Origin: Anaerolineales bacterium UBA877
GTDB taxonomy: Bacteria > Chloroflexota > Anaerolineae > Anaerolineales > Villigracilaceae
Length of the DNA: 29,275 nt
Reading direction: 5' to 3'
Assembly (NCBI GenBank): GCA_002294405.1
Contig: DBFP01000016.1
Span: 15,564 to 44,838 of the forward strand
The notes beneath the pieces were generated by a model. That model was not told the DNA's origin. It saw only the letters and a list, made by a program, of their open reading frames with translations, and did not search any database. The position numbers and the translations under genes are program-made. Shown in pieces: positions 1 to 7,789 of this stretch (within the stretch, counting starts at the first letter, position 1; every line of letters begins with the position of its first letter).

Positions 1-596
1 TGACCGGATTCCATGTTGATGTGGAATTTCAATTGATTTTCGGAAATTATTAATGAAGGGTGGCTGATTTCCCCCCGCAATGGACCCACGATTGGAGCCA
101 GACCTTCCAGTTCACGCACATCTGCATCCGAGCGTTCGTATATTTGGGACAGACCGGTGGCTTCCAGCAGGAAGTCGGCAAATATGCCTTTCCAATACTC
201 TGAGCCGGCAGATAGAGATTGTAAAACAAGGGTATCGGCATAGCGGTCCACAATAAACCCGGGCAGACCGTCCGATTCAGAATACACAAGGCGAACAGCG
301 TCAGAGATGTGAGTTTCGGGAATTGCCTCCCGCAACGCGATGGCATCCTTGATTCGCTTGCGGAAAAAACCCGGGTTAACCTGTTCGGAGGATTCAAAAT
401 TCCAGACACGTGCCCGGATTTGCGAGTTGGGGCTGTAGGCAGCATGCGCAAGGAAATTCCCGTCCGAAGCAAGCAGGTCGACTGTTTCACCGGAGGCGGG
501 ATTTCCATCGATGCGGGCAATGGCTCCAGAGAAGATCCAGGGGTGATGGCGGAGCAGTGATTTTTCGCGCCCGGGGAGGAGAGTAAGCGTTGGCAT
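1..596 (-). CDS. rlmI: 23S rRNA (cytosine-C5) methyltransferase RlmI, 5' part (partial)
   Basis: The minus-strand frame reads 198 residues from ATG at 596 and runs off the left edge. The N-terminus (PGREKSLLRHHPWIFSGA) is the PUA-like domain of the RlmI family, which uses SAM to make m5C1962 in 23S rRNA. Further hallmarks are AYSPNSQIRARVW, YSESDGLPGFIVDRY and a final NMESGQ, which leads into the missing Rossmann methyltransferase domain. The alignment to E. coli RlmI is easy by eye over the whole visible part. The start is 35 nt after the stop of the upstream oxoamine synthase gene, so the two are probably co-transcribed. No clear Shine-Dalgarno precedes the ATG, but the start fits the family N-terminus. 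The catalytic domain and 3' end lie outside the window. Confidence 0.93.
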   Translation of the reverse strand, partial: MPTLTLLPGREKSLLRHHPWIFSGAIARIDGNPASGETVDLLASDGNFLAHAAYSPNSQIRARVWNFESSEQVNPGFFRKRIKDAIALREAIPETHISDAVRLVYSESDGLPGFIVDRYADTLVLQSLSAGSEYWKGIFADFLLEATGLSQIYERSDADVRELEGLAPIVGPLRGEISHPSLIISENQLKFHINMESG

Positions 597-631
597 TAAT
601 AGAACAGCGACCCGATCGGTCGCCCGGTCGG

Positions 632-1843
632 TTATTGAATGATCCCGATTTCCCTGCCTGCCCTTTCGATCACTTCAAGGGCATGATCGATCTCAGCAGG
701 TTCGTGTGCCGCGGTAACGGTGGCCCGCAAGCGAGCCAGGCCTTCCGGTACGGCTGGAGAGACGACCGGCAGGACAAAGAGATCCCGGTGGTGGCAGACC
801 TGGGTGAGTTTATAAGCGCGTTCGTCGGTGCCGCATAAAACCGGCACGATCGCGGTGGTGGTCTGCATTGTATCGAAACCGGCACCCTTCAGCCCCCGGA
901 TAAAATATTTGCCATTGCTATTGACCTTTTCGATACGCCAGGGTTCATCCAGGATGACCTTGAAGGCCTCGGTTGCTGCGGCTGCCTGCCCGGGGGGAAG
1001 GGCGGCAGAAAAAATAAATGCCCGGCTGGCATGACGCAAATATTCCACCAGTTCTTTCCTGCCGGCAACATATCCACCCACGGAGGGGATCGTTTTGCTG
1101 AGAGTTCCCATCTTGATATCCACCACGTCACCAAGCCCAAAATGCTCTTCTATGCCCCGCCCTTTTTTCCCGAGCACTCCCACGGAGTGGGCCTCATCAA
1201 TCATCAACCAGGCATTGTAACGCTTGCACAATTCGACAGTCCTGGGCAGGTCGAGTACATCTCCATCCATGCTGAAGACGGCATCGGCAACAACCAGCTT
1301 GGCTGCATCTGAAGGTGCCTGCTGGAGGCGGTGTTCCAATTCTTCCATGTCATTGTGTTTAAAGCGGCGAAACTCCGCACCTGACATGAGACACCCGTCC
1401 ACTATGGAAGCATGATTAAGTTTATCGGAGATGACATGGTCCCCACGACCCACCAAAGTTGAAAGCACGGTTAAATTGGTCACGTAGCCGGATGAATAGG
1501 TGACAGCCGCTTCCGCGCCTTTAAATTCCGCAATGGTCTCTTCAAGTTCATTGTGGACGCTGAGGGTGCCAGCCAGCAGGCGTACGCCGTTGGTACCCGT
1601 CCCAAACTTGTCTATGGCTGCCTTGGCAGCAGCATTTATGCGAGGGTGACCGATCAGACCCAGGTAACTGTATGAGGCGTACATCCCCATCTCGCGCCCC
1701 CCGACGATTACACGTGAACCACCTTTTATCTCTTCGACCGGCAGATTGTAAAAGTAAAGATCATTCTCGCGTAATTTCCTTACACGCTCGGTAAAGTAGT
1801 TGATTCGACGGGTTACGGCATCGTCAGTGGTGTAAATATCCAT
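632..1843 (-). CDS. alpha-oxoamine synthase (BioF/Kbl-like PLP enzyme)
   Basis: This 403-residue fold-type I PLP enzyme belongs to the alpha-oxoamine synthases (8-amino-7-oxononanoate synthase, 2-amino-3-ketobutyrate CoA ligase, serine palmitoyltransferase, ALA synthase), which condense an amino acid with an acyl-CoA and lose CO2. Visible motifs are LNHASI (His144, stacking on PLP), MIDEAHSVG (Asp216) and GTLSKTIPSVGG with Schiff-base Lys250. The GTLSKTIPSVGG form differs from classical BioF, and there is no tdh or other bio gene beside it, so the acyl-CoA and amino acid are not decided. I chose ATG at 1843 because AGGAG sits six bases upstream; an upstream TTG at 1849 abuts that site and is too close. 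Length is normal for the family. It probably shares a transcript with downstream rlmI. Confidence 0.88.
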   Translation of the reverse strand: MDIYTTDDAVTRRINYFTERVRKLRENDLYFYNLPVEEIKGGSRVIVGGREMGMYASYSYLGLIGHPRINAAAKAAIDKFGTGTNGVRLLAGTLSVHNELEETIAEFKGAEAAVTYSSGYVTNLTVLSTLVGRGDHVISDKLNHASIVDGCLMSGAEFRRFKHNDMEELEHRLQQAPSDAAKLVVADAVFSMDGDVLDLPRTVELCKRYNAWLMIDEAHSVGVLGKKGRGIEEHFGLGDVVDIKMGTLSKTIPSVGGYVAGRKELVEYLRHASRAFIFSAALPPGQAAAATEAFKVILDEPWRIEKVNSNGKYFIRGLKGAGFDTMQTTTAIVPVLCGTDERAYKLTQVCHHRDLFVLPVVSPAVPEGLARLRATVTAAHEPAEIDHALEVIERAGREIGIIQ

Positions 1844-2150
1844 GAACAACTCCTGTTTTGAAAAACCGGCGTAAGTATAGCACAGACCATCGAGTGCTGT
1901 GATTTTGGAGGTTTAACCCCCTGCCTCCGACCACGCTGGAGTATTTCCCCCGAACCAGTCGCATTCCCCTGGGGGAGCCGCCAGTCTACCAAGATCGAAC
2001 CACCCCCTTGACCGGGATGTGCCGTTTGAAAATTACATTTCGTATTTTTCTGCAAATAGATTCACTCCCGGGGTTCCCCGGGAGGGACGGATCAAAAAAC
2101 CCCCCGGTGGACAAGATCAGCAAAACGATATTAATAATGTCCAGCCTGCG
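1844..2150. other. intergenic region with a 20-bp perfect inverted repeat
   Basis: This 307-bp gap between two minus-strand genes has no convincing gene. It holds the extended -10 at 1874-1882. It also holds a perfect inverted repeat at 2065-2084 (ctcccggggttccccgggag; 9-bp arms, 2-base centre). A run of A6 then C6 at 2094-2105 reads as G6T6 on the minus strand, upstream of the palindrome in that orientation. The palindrome could be a transcription-stop or RNA-stabilising hairpin for the SRPBCC gene ending at 2151, or a DNA-binding site, but it lacks its own T tract. Confidence 0.4.
1874..1882 (-). promoter_or_regulatory. extended -10 promoter of the oxoamine synthase gene
   Basis: On the minus strand TGCTATACT reads as an extended -10 (TGn plus TATACT). 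It would start transcription near 1867, leaving a leader of about 24 nt that carries the AGGAG site. No good -35 is visible, as is usual for extended -10 promoters. Confidence 0.5.
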
Positions 2151-2540
2151 TTATTTCTCCAGGTATTTTTTCATCGGCTCCCAATAGTTATCGATCCAGC
2201 CCTGCTTGAACTCTTCCTCGGTACCATCAGGGACATCTGCATGGGTAAAATCCAGCCGGGTACCGCCTTGAACAGCAGTGAACTTGAATGTCACCCGTGA
2301 GAAATAACCTTCGGGCCAATCCACAGCGCGCCAGTCCTGGACGATCTGCTTGTCGGGGATTAATTCAATGTTTTTGCCGGCGATGTAATTGTCGTAGGCA
2401 TTGAACTTCCCACCGATTTTACGACTTATGCTTGCCTTGCTGTTGGAAAAGGCGGCATGCTTCCTGGAATCCATTAGGGACTCGTAGACCTCATGCGGAG
2501 AGGCCTTGAAGGTGACAGTTTGTTTGATAACTTTGGACAT
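2151..2540 (-). CDS. SRPBCC / AHSA1-like START-domain protein
   Basis: This 129-residue protein has the SRPBCC (Bet v1-like, AHSA1) fold pattern. It begins with a strand carrying KQTVTFKASPHEVYESLMD, has the IGGKFNAYDNYIAGKNIEL strand pair and an RAVDWPEGYFSRVTF strand, and ends with the C-terminal helix (EEEFKQGWIDNYWEPMKKYLEK region) that lines the cavity. Such proteins bind hydrophobic ligands or interact with client proteins; the ligand here is unknown. I chose ATG at 2540 because AGGAG lies seven bases upstream; the longer open frame to 2582 has no such support. It is divergent from the SDR gene and probably monocistronic. No ArsR regulator, often found beside such genes, is adjacent. 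Confidence 0.87.
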   Translation of the reverse strand: MSKVIKQTVTFKASPHEVYESLMDSRKHAAFSNSKASISRKIGGKFNAYDNYIAGKNIELIPDKQIVQDWRAVDWPEGYFSRVTFKFTAVQGGTRLDFTHADVPDGTEEEFKQGWIDNYWEPMKKYLEK

Positions 2541-2582
2541 GGTAATCTCCTGTAACAAAATAGCATCCGATGTTTCGTTCAT

Positions 2583-2608
2583 CTTAACATATGTAAAGAA
2601 GAATTATA
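2583..2608 (-). promoter_or_regulatory. -10 element and overlapping imperfect palindrome upstream of the SRPBCC gene
   Basis: On the minus strand TATAAT occupies 2608-2603. A 16-bp imperfect palindrome, cttaacatatgtaaag (2583-2598, one mismatched pair), lies where transcription would begin. The -35 is poor. The arrangement suggests a regulated promoter with a repressor-type site over the start point. Confidence 0.4.
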
Positions 2609-2663
2609 TGAGAATAAGTGAGGTCGTGGTTGAAAGTAAGAAGAATTCAGATTGGCGGCGGGT

Positions 2664-2669
2664 TATAAT
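2664..2669 (+). promoter_or_regulatory. possible -10 box for the SDR-phosphatase pair
   Basis: A perfect TATAAT lies 33 bases before the SDR start codon and faces it. No matching -35 is visible at 16-18 bases, so this rests on one hexamer only. Confidence 0.3.
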
Positions 2670-2701
2670 TATTTGAGAAAATCCCGGTGATGGAGGAACG
2701 C

Positions 2702-3511
2702 ATGGCCTTGAAGGCTTTCAAAAACAAAGTTGTGATCGTGACAGGTGCATCGAGCGGAATTGGACGGGAATTGGCTCACCAACTTGCCGACCAGGGAGCC
2801 TGGTTAAGCCTGGCAGCAAGAAATATCGAAAGACTGGAAAGCGTAAAAGCAGAATGCCAACAACGAGGTGGAAAAGCCATCACCACATCCACGGATGTAT
2901 GCATCCCGACCCAGTGTGCGGAGATGGTCAGGCGGACCATAAGTGAATTCGGCCGCATCGATGCACTGGTAAATAACGCGGGAATCACCATGTGGGCAAA
3001 ATTTGAAGAAATCATCGATTTAAGCGTCTTCGAGCAGATCATGCGCGTCAATTACCTTGGCAGCGTATATTGCACCCATTATTCACTGCCGCACCTAATC
3101 CAATCTCGAGGTCAAATTATCGGCATATCCAGCCTGACCGGCAAGACCGGGGTTCCCACCCGCAGTGCTTACGCGGCAAGCAAGCATGCCATGGCGGGAT
3201 TTTTCGACTCCCTGCGAATCGAGGTCGCGCCACTTGGGGTCAGTGTGACCATGATTTACCCAGGTTTTGTAGCCTCGGAAGTGCGCAGTCACGCGTTGGG
3301 ACCGGATGGAAAACCATTGGGCACGAGCCCGGTGCGGGAAGGGGAGGTGATGAAGGTGGGTACTTGCGCACGGCTAATCATTGATGCCATGGCAAGACGA
3401 AAACGGGAACAGGTCATGACCTTGCGCGGCAAGTTTGGGCAATGGCTTAAATTGATCGCCCCTGGCTTTGTGGACCGCATTGCCAGCCGGGCAATCCAAT
3501 CCGGGAAATAA
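2702..3511 (+). CDS. short-chain dehydrogenase/reductase (classical SDR)
   Basis: This 269-residue protein is a classical SDR. It has the NAD(P)-binding TGASSGIG loop (14-21), NNAG (91-94), the catalytic Asn in RVNYLG (117), Ser in ISS (143/144), and Tyr157 and Lys161 in YAASK. The C-terminal IAPGFVDRIASRAIQ segment resembles the membrane-associated tails of DHRS7/11beta-HSD-like SDRs, so a lipophilic alcohol or ketone substrate is possible but not shown. I chose ATG at 2702 because GGAGG precedes it by five bases; an earlier ATG/GTG in frame overlaps that site. The phosphatase-like gene starts four bases after its stop, so the two are probably translationally coupled. Confidence 0.92.
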   Translation: MALKAFKNKVVIVTGASSGIGRELAHQLADQGAWLSLAARNIERLESVKAECQQRGGKAITTSTDVCIPTQCAEMVRRTISEFGRIDALVNNAGITMWAKFEEIIDLSVFEQIMRVNYLGSVYCTHYSLPHLIQSRGQIIGISSLTGKTGVPTRSAYAASKHAMAGFFDSLRIEVAPLGVSVTMIYPGFVASEVRSHALGPDGKPLGTSPVREGEVMKVGTCARLIIDAMARRKREQVMTLRGKFGQWLKLIAPGFVDRIASRAIQSGK

Positions 3512-3514
3512 ATC

Positions 3515-4522
3515 ATGCTTCAACTCACAACCATTCCCACCCAATATAAACATTCTTGGTTGCTCTCCCTTCCGGTTACTGGCTCCCCTGCAGCAGGGTT
3601 GCTTGAGGCGGGTCACCTGGAAACACACAGTAAACGGACCGACCTGCTGTTGGACTACCACGAATTGCAGATCAGCGGCTCAACGGAACTGTTCGAACGC
3701 GATTACCAGCCATGGGAACGGGGACAGGGAAAATATGTTCCGCGCCGCCTGCGATTCGTGGATGCCCGGATTGTTGAGGGGAGGGACCTTCTGACCCACC
3801 TAGGGGATTTGCCTCCCCAGGACCCCAGCAGGATTCTAAACGCTGTCTTGGCTTGGAGAAATCCTGAAGCTCAAAATAACTACCTGTTTGATTTGCGCAG
3901 TCGGGAATATGACACCCTGTTGTTTATCGCCTCACGCGGCTTGGAAGAACCACGCATGGGATTTGGTTGGGAGACCCGTTTTGAGCGGAACTGGTCTCCA
4001 CCACCGCTTTCTCCTGCCCGCCTGATCCCAAATCCGCAAAGTCTTCGCCACCGTTATGGAGGGGACCCGGTAAGCGTCCGAATAGGGGAAAAGATGCTGC
4101 ACCGGCGCCTTTTCATTGGAGGACTCGACAACCAATCAGGTCAACGCCCTGAAGTCTCTGCAGTGTTAAACCTCGGAGAAGAAGCCAGCCTGTGGGCTGA
4201 AAATGAAAAATTTCCTGGAGATCGCTGGGCATGCAAAGGGGAGGGTTCCAGGGGGATGACCGTCCGTGACCTGGTGGAGGAGTCTGAATGGGTGATAGAC
4301 CGGTTGGAAAGGGATGAACGCGTTTTGGTGCATTGTTCAGCCGGGATGAATCGCTCCTCGAGTATTTGCTGTGCTGTTTTGATCCGGTTGGAGGGATTGT
4401 CAGCCGAGGCTGCGCTTGAACGGGTGAGGGAACATCACCCCTGGGCGCGCCCCGATCCTCATCACTGGTTGGCCCTGCGCTGGTTGGATTTCCAAACGAA
4501 CGGGATCCCAATAACTGGGTAA
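3515..4522 (+). CDS. dual-specificity-type phosphatase with a long unrecognised N-terminal region
   Basis: The last ~130 residues of this 335-residue protein are a cysteine-dependent phosphatase domain. LFIGGLDNQ marks its first strand, ISAVLNLGE-like text (here VSAVLNLGE) its second, and VLVHCSAGMNRSSS the P-loop, with Cys274 and Arg280 of the HCX5R signature. The preceding ~190 residues are not a family I recognise. They are soluble-looking, rich in Trp, Arg and Pro, with no signal peptide or membrane segment. The phosphatase could act on phosphoprotein, phospholipid or RNA; nothing here decides. The gene follows the SDR by four bases and is likely coupled to it. Its stop is only four bases from the end of the convergent S41 peptidase gene, leaving no room for a separate terminator. 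Confidence 0.82.
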   Translation: MLQLTTIPTQYKHSWLLSLPVTGSPAAGLLEAGHLETHSKRTDLLLDYHELQISGSTELFERDYQPWERGQGKYVPRRLRFVDARIVEGRDLLTHLGDLPPQDPSRILNAVLAWRNPEAQNNYLFDLRSREYDTLLFIASRGLEEPRMGFGWETRFERNWSPPPLSPARLIPNPQSLRHRYGGDPVSVRIGEKMLHRRLFIGGLDNQSGQRPEVSAVLNLGEEASLWAENEKFPGDRWACKGEGSRGMTVRDLVEESEWVIDRLERDERVLVHCSAGMNRSSSICCAVLIRLEGLSAEAALERVREHHPWARPDPHHWLALRWLDFQTNGIPITG

Positions 4523-4526
4523 GCGG

Positions 4527-5906
4527 TCACCTGTGTCCCAAGAGCGTCACTGCTGCAGCCACAGAAGGATCGGTCTCGAAAGTGAAGGTTTCCCAACCAG
4601 CGAAAGCCTGTACGTCAGGAACGATGCCGGTCTTTTCCCAATCCGCCTGGGAATGGAGCGGGACAAAGCGCTCCTCGGCCAGCCATAATCGCGAGCCATC
4701 ACTCAGGTCGTGTCCGTGTAGGATTTCGACGTTTCCCAGGGTGGTCTGCCCGATAATTTTAGCCCGACCGATATCCTGCAAGGCTCCCGAAAAGATTTCC
4801 CCAAAACTGACCGTATCTGTTCCAACCAACACAACCATCGGTACGGTTTGTGAATTGTTTATCGGGTCAGCAGTGACTTGCAGAGGCCGCTTATCGGTGC
4901 GGCTGACAAAATGCCCGAGTACACCATCTGTAAAATAACTCAAGATTGGGTCCAGAACATCGCTGCTGCCTCCGGTGTTCATGCGATTGTCCAGGATCAA
5001 GCCTTCCAATTGACCAAAATCCTGCAGAGCCTGTTTGACTTTCAAGGGGATGGTCTCATCAAAGAAAGAGGGCAGGAAAATATAGCCAATTTTGGAGCCG
5101 TCCCGGGTGGTGACCAGCCGGGCTAAGATGGGAAGGGATGTTGACACGCTGTAACGGACAACGGTGACATTTCGGGTCGGTTCATTGGGCGTTTGAACCG
5201 TCAATACAGCAGCACTGCATACCGGACCACGAACACGCTGAACATAAGCAATCCCGTTTTCCACCAGGGGCAGACCGTCAACTGCAAGCAGGTTATCGTG
5301 AGGTTTCAACCCAGCATGTTCTGCGGAAGAACCCGGGAAAACCTCGAGAATCGAGACCAGCTTTTTATCCAATATTGGTAATATCTGGACGCCGATCCCA
5401 ACATAATCATTCTTGCCAGCCAAAGCGGCTTTTTCAGCGGCCAGTTCCACCGGCGGGAGGTACTGCGAATGGTCATCTCCCAATTCTGCGATCAGGTTTT
5501 GCATCTCGGTGTAAAACGGTTCTGTGTCCAGACCAGCTTCAATCTTGGCACGATATTTGGCGACGACGGCGGGCCAGGCGAGTCCATTCAGGTCGGGATA
5601 GACGTAGATACTGGGGATGGGACTTGCAAGTTCCTCAAGCAAGTTCAGCTGCTCACTCTTGGTAAGAGGAGGATTCGTTCCGACACCTATCGTGGGTTCA
5701 GCGACCGTGGTGGCTGCAGGGAGGGTGGCCACCGGTTTGCCAACACATTCAGGTGGAATGTAAACTGGAACAGGCGTGGGTGGGGCTGTGGTTGAGGTTA
5801 ACGTGGGGGGAATGGGGGTCTTGGTCTGCACCCCTGCCAGCGAAGTGAAATTACATGCCAGAGAAACCAGAATTGCCAAGCCGAAAAAGATTCGTTTTAT
5901 TTTCAT
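4527..5906 (-). CDS. S41-family (C-terminal processing protease-like) lipoprotein with atypical active site
   Basis: This 459-residue exported protein has a lipoprotein signal (LAILVSLAC, Cys18), a Pro/Thr-rich linker (to ~80), an N-terminal helical part with GDDHSQYL, a PDZ domain (~168-255) and an S41 core. The core shows GYIFLPSF, LILDNRMNTGG and TVSFGEIFSGALQDIGRA with nucleophile Ser367 in the S-x-x-E setting. In CtpA enzymes a catalytic Lys follows in GKG; here the aligned text is GQTTLGNVE, with Asn392. The protein is therefore either a variant with another base or a non-proteolytic homologue. It is probably anchored to the outer face of the membrane. I placed the start at 5906 because the signal peptide begins there; an upstream in-frame ATG would bury it. 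Shine-Dalgarno support is weak. Confidence 0.85.
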   Translation of the reverse strand: MKIKRIFFGLAILVSLACNFTSLAGVQTKTPIPPTLTSTTAPPTPVPVYIPPECVGKPVATLPAATTVAEPTIGVGTNPPLTKSEQLNLLEELASPIPSIYVYPDLNGLAWPAVVAKYRAKIEAGLDTEPFYTEMQNLIAELGDDHSQYLPPVELAAEKAALAGKNDYVGIGVQILPILDKKLVSILEVFPGSSAEHAGLKPHDNLLAVDGLPLVENGIAYVQRVRGPVCSAAVLTVQTPNEPTRNVTVVRYSVSTSLPILARLVTTRDGSKIGYIFLPSFFDETIPLKVKQALQDFGQLEGLILDNRMNTGGSSDVLDPILSYFTDGVLGHFVSRTDKRPLQVTADPINNSQTVPMVVLVGTDTVSFGEIFSGALQDIGRAKIIGQTTLGNVEILHGHDLSDGSRLWLAEERFVPLHSQADWEKTGIVPDVQAFAGWETFTFETDPSVAAAVTLLGHR

Positions 5907-6014
5907 GCTGCCAGCACCCTGTTGAGGAGGATCATAAAGTAATTGTGATAAATTAAAGTTCGAAAAACATGTTACTATAAGAAATTGTATTAAAGCATTA
6001 GAACTCATTAAGAT

Positions 6015-6041
6015 TTTTCAATACGGGTTTCGCGATATAAT
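6015..6041 (+). promoter_or_regulatory. promoter of the PLP-enzyme gene
   Basis: TTTTCA (6015-6020) and a perfect TATAAT (6036-6041) lie 15 bases apart, facing the gene that starts at 6091. The start point would be near 6048, giving a ~43-nt leader with AAGGAG. The -35 matches four of six consensus bases and the spacer is short. Confidence 0.42.
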
Positions 6042-6090
6042 TTAAGATGTCTGACAACTTCCTTCTTTCCGTGCAAGGAGTTTCCCAAAA

Positions 6091-7557
6091 ATGACCACAA
6101 TTGACCTCACCATCCACCAAGACCGCCGGGCGCGAGCCATCCAGCGCGCCCGCGAGCGCAGGATAGTCATCCCCACCTTCGCGCAGATGAAAGAACCAGG
6201 AAAAATCCCGGCAAAGGCCAGGGAATCCCTCAAGGATGTCGGTTTGTGGGATGTAGATCCGCGCAACTTGTTTCGCATCACCTGGCACAATGAGCCCAAG
6301 GTCGGAGGGGGTGGATTTGGAGGCGTAAATTATCTTGAAATCCCTTCCAGCCTGTCAGGAGTGAAAACACGCATCCTGCTGCTGGTCGGCAGGTGGTTCC
6401 CGACGGGGGCTCACAAGGTGGGTGCAGCCTTCGGCTGCCTTGCACCCCGTCTGGTGACCGGCCAATTCGACCCCACGGGTCAGAAGGCTGTCTGGCCGTC
6501 AACAGGAAACTTTTGTCGCGGGGGGGCCTATGACTCGGCTTTACTTGCCTGTACTTCCATTGCCATCCTGCCAGAGGGCATGAGCAATGAACGCTTTGCA
6601 TGGCTGGAGAAGATAGCAGGGGAAACCATCAAGACACCCGGGTCCGAATCAAATGTCAAGGAAATTTTCGATAAATGCTGGGAACTGCGTAAATCTGGGC
6701 AAGATCTGATGATCTTCAATCAATTCGAGGAGTTTGGCAACTACCTGTGGCACTATGAGGTTACCGGGCACGCCCTGGAAGAAGTGGTAAACCAGACGGC
6801 CGGATCAAAAGGTGTATACCGGGGCATGGTCTCCGCCACTGGTTCTGCCGGGACGATCGCCAGTGGTGATTATATGAAACAGGTCTTTCCTGGCAGTGTC
6901 ATCGTAGCCAGTGAAGCGCTGCAATGTCCGACCTTGCTGGAAAATGGTTTCGGTGCACACCGTATTGAGGGGATCGGGGACAAGCATGTGCCGTGGATAC
7001 ACAACACCAAGAACACCGACATGGTGGTGGCAATAGATGATAACGCGGTGGTGAACGTTGCCCGCCTGTTCAACGAACCTGCCGGTAGGAAGTATCTCGC
7101 CACAAAAGGCGTCCCGGAAGGGATCATCGTCCAATTGGACTTGTTGGGTTTTTCCGGCATCTCCAATCTCTTATCTGCCATTAAAACTGCCAAGTACTAT
7201 GAAATGGGCGAGGACGATATCATGGTCACCATCCTGACCGATTCGATGGAGCTCTATCAGTCCCGATTGAAGGAAATGCATGCTGAACTGGGGGAATATA
7301 CATTCGAAAACGCGTCCGCCGACTTTTCCCGTTACCTGCAGGGGCAGTCCACTGACAACCTGCTCGAACTGAAATACAGCGACCGCCGACGGATCCACAA
7401 CTTAAAATACTTTACATGGGTGGAGCAGCAGGGCAAAACCTTTGCGGAGATCCAGGATATGTGGCAAGAACCGAATTACTGGACAGCAGTCCAAAAACAA
7501 GCGGATGAGATCGATGAGTTAATCGTGGAATTCAACGAGGAAGTCGGGTTGGATTAG
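6091..7557 (+). CDS. fold-type II PLP-dependent enzyme (cysteine synthase/TrpB-like, PALP family)
   Basis: This 488-residue protein has the tryptophan-synthase-beta superfamily layout. PTGAHKVGAA carries the PLP lysine (Lys109), STGNFCRGGAYDSA (137-150) is the Asn/substrate loop, and SATGSAGTIASGDY is the phosphate-binding Gly-rich loop. It is longer than cysteine synthase (~310) because of an N-terminal extension of ~60 residues, an insert, and a C-terminal part of ~100 residues (YSDRRRIHNLKYFTWVEQQG). It resembles the uncharacterised bacterial 'pyridoxal-phosphate-dependent protein, beta subunit' group. A lyase or beta-replacement reaction is likely, but the substrate is unknown. AAGGAG ten bases upstream supports ATG at 6091. 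It is apparently monocistronic, followed by ~290 bases of intergenic DNA with a terminator. Confidence 0.85.
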   Translation: MTTIDLTIHQDRRARAIQRARERRIVIPTFAQMKEPGKIPAKARESLKDVGLWDVDPRNLFRITWHNEPKVGGGGFGGVNYLEIPSSLSGVKTRILLLVGRWFPTGAHKVGAAFGCLAPRLVTGQFDPTGQKAVWPSTGNFCRGGAYDSALLACTSIAILPEGMSNERFAWLEKIAGETIKTPGSESNVKEIFDKCWELRKSGQDLMIFNQFEEFGNYLWHYEVTGHALEEVVNQTAGSKGVYRGMVSATGSAGTIASGDYMKQVFPGSVIVASEALQCPTLLENGFGAHRIEGIGDKHVPWIHNTKNTDMVVAIDDNAVVNVARLFNEPAGRKYLATKGVPEGIIVQLDLLGFSGISNLLSAIKTAKYYEMGEDDIMVTILTDSMELYQSRLKEMHAELGEYTFENASADFSRYLQGQSTDNLLELKYSDRRRIHNLKYFTWVEQQGKTFAEIQDMWQEPNYWTAVQKQADEIDELIVEFNEEVGLD

Positions 7558-7716
7558 GAGAAAGGGAGCAGAGGTTATTCTACAGGCTGTCTGCCGGGTG
7601 TTGAAAGTCCTGTGACTTTAAGATGCCACATCCCAGCGATTATTTATGTTATTGTTTTTGATAGAAAGACGAGCTGAGCGCCTCATCTGAAGATTAGATT
7701 TATCCGAGGTGTATCC

Positions 7717-7755
7717 ATGTGCTTGAACATGAAGCCCATCGGATTTTTAAGCTGA
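7717..7755 (+). CDS. possible leader peptide, 12 codons
   Basis: The tiny ORF MCLNMKPIGFLS has GAGGTG (7706-7711) five bases before its ATG. Its TGA overlaps the first base of the strong terminator stem at 7755, and its own body lies inside another terminator-like hairpin (7702-7748). This placement is what one expects of a transcription-attenuation leader peptide. There is no run of one regulatory amino acid, and an ORF this short can arise by chance, so it is only a candidate. Confidence 0.22.
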   Translation: MCLNMKPIGFLS

Positions 7756-7789
7756 ACCCGGGTTGGAATTGATTCCAATCCGGGTTTTT
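7755..7789 (+). terminator. strong rho-independent terminator
   Basis: Arms of 14 bases, aacccgggttggaa (7755-7768) and ttccaatccgggtt (7773-7786), pair with one G-U wobble around a TTGA loop and run into T5 (7785-7789). It lies 200 bases after the PLP-enzyme stop and 55 bases before the next gene. Confidence 0.85.

Noticed and set aside
50..520. 156-residue minus-strand open frame
   Set aside because: It is out of frame with RlmI, whose motifs run through the same bases.
1813..2055. 80-residue minus-strand open frame before the oxoamine synthase
   Set aside because: It overlaps the start of that gene, has no family resemblance, and the promoter sits inside it.
4520..4530. Search for a terminator between the convergent phosphatase and S41 genes
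   Set aside because: Only four bases separate the stop codons and no hairpin with a T tract is seen there.
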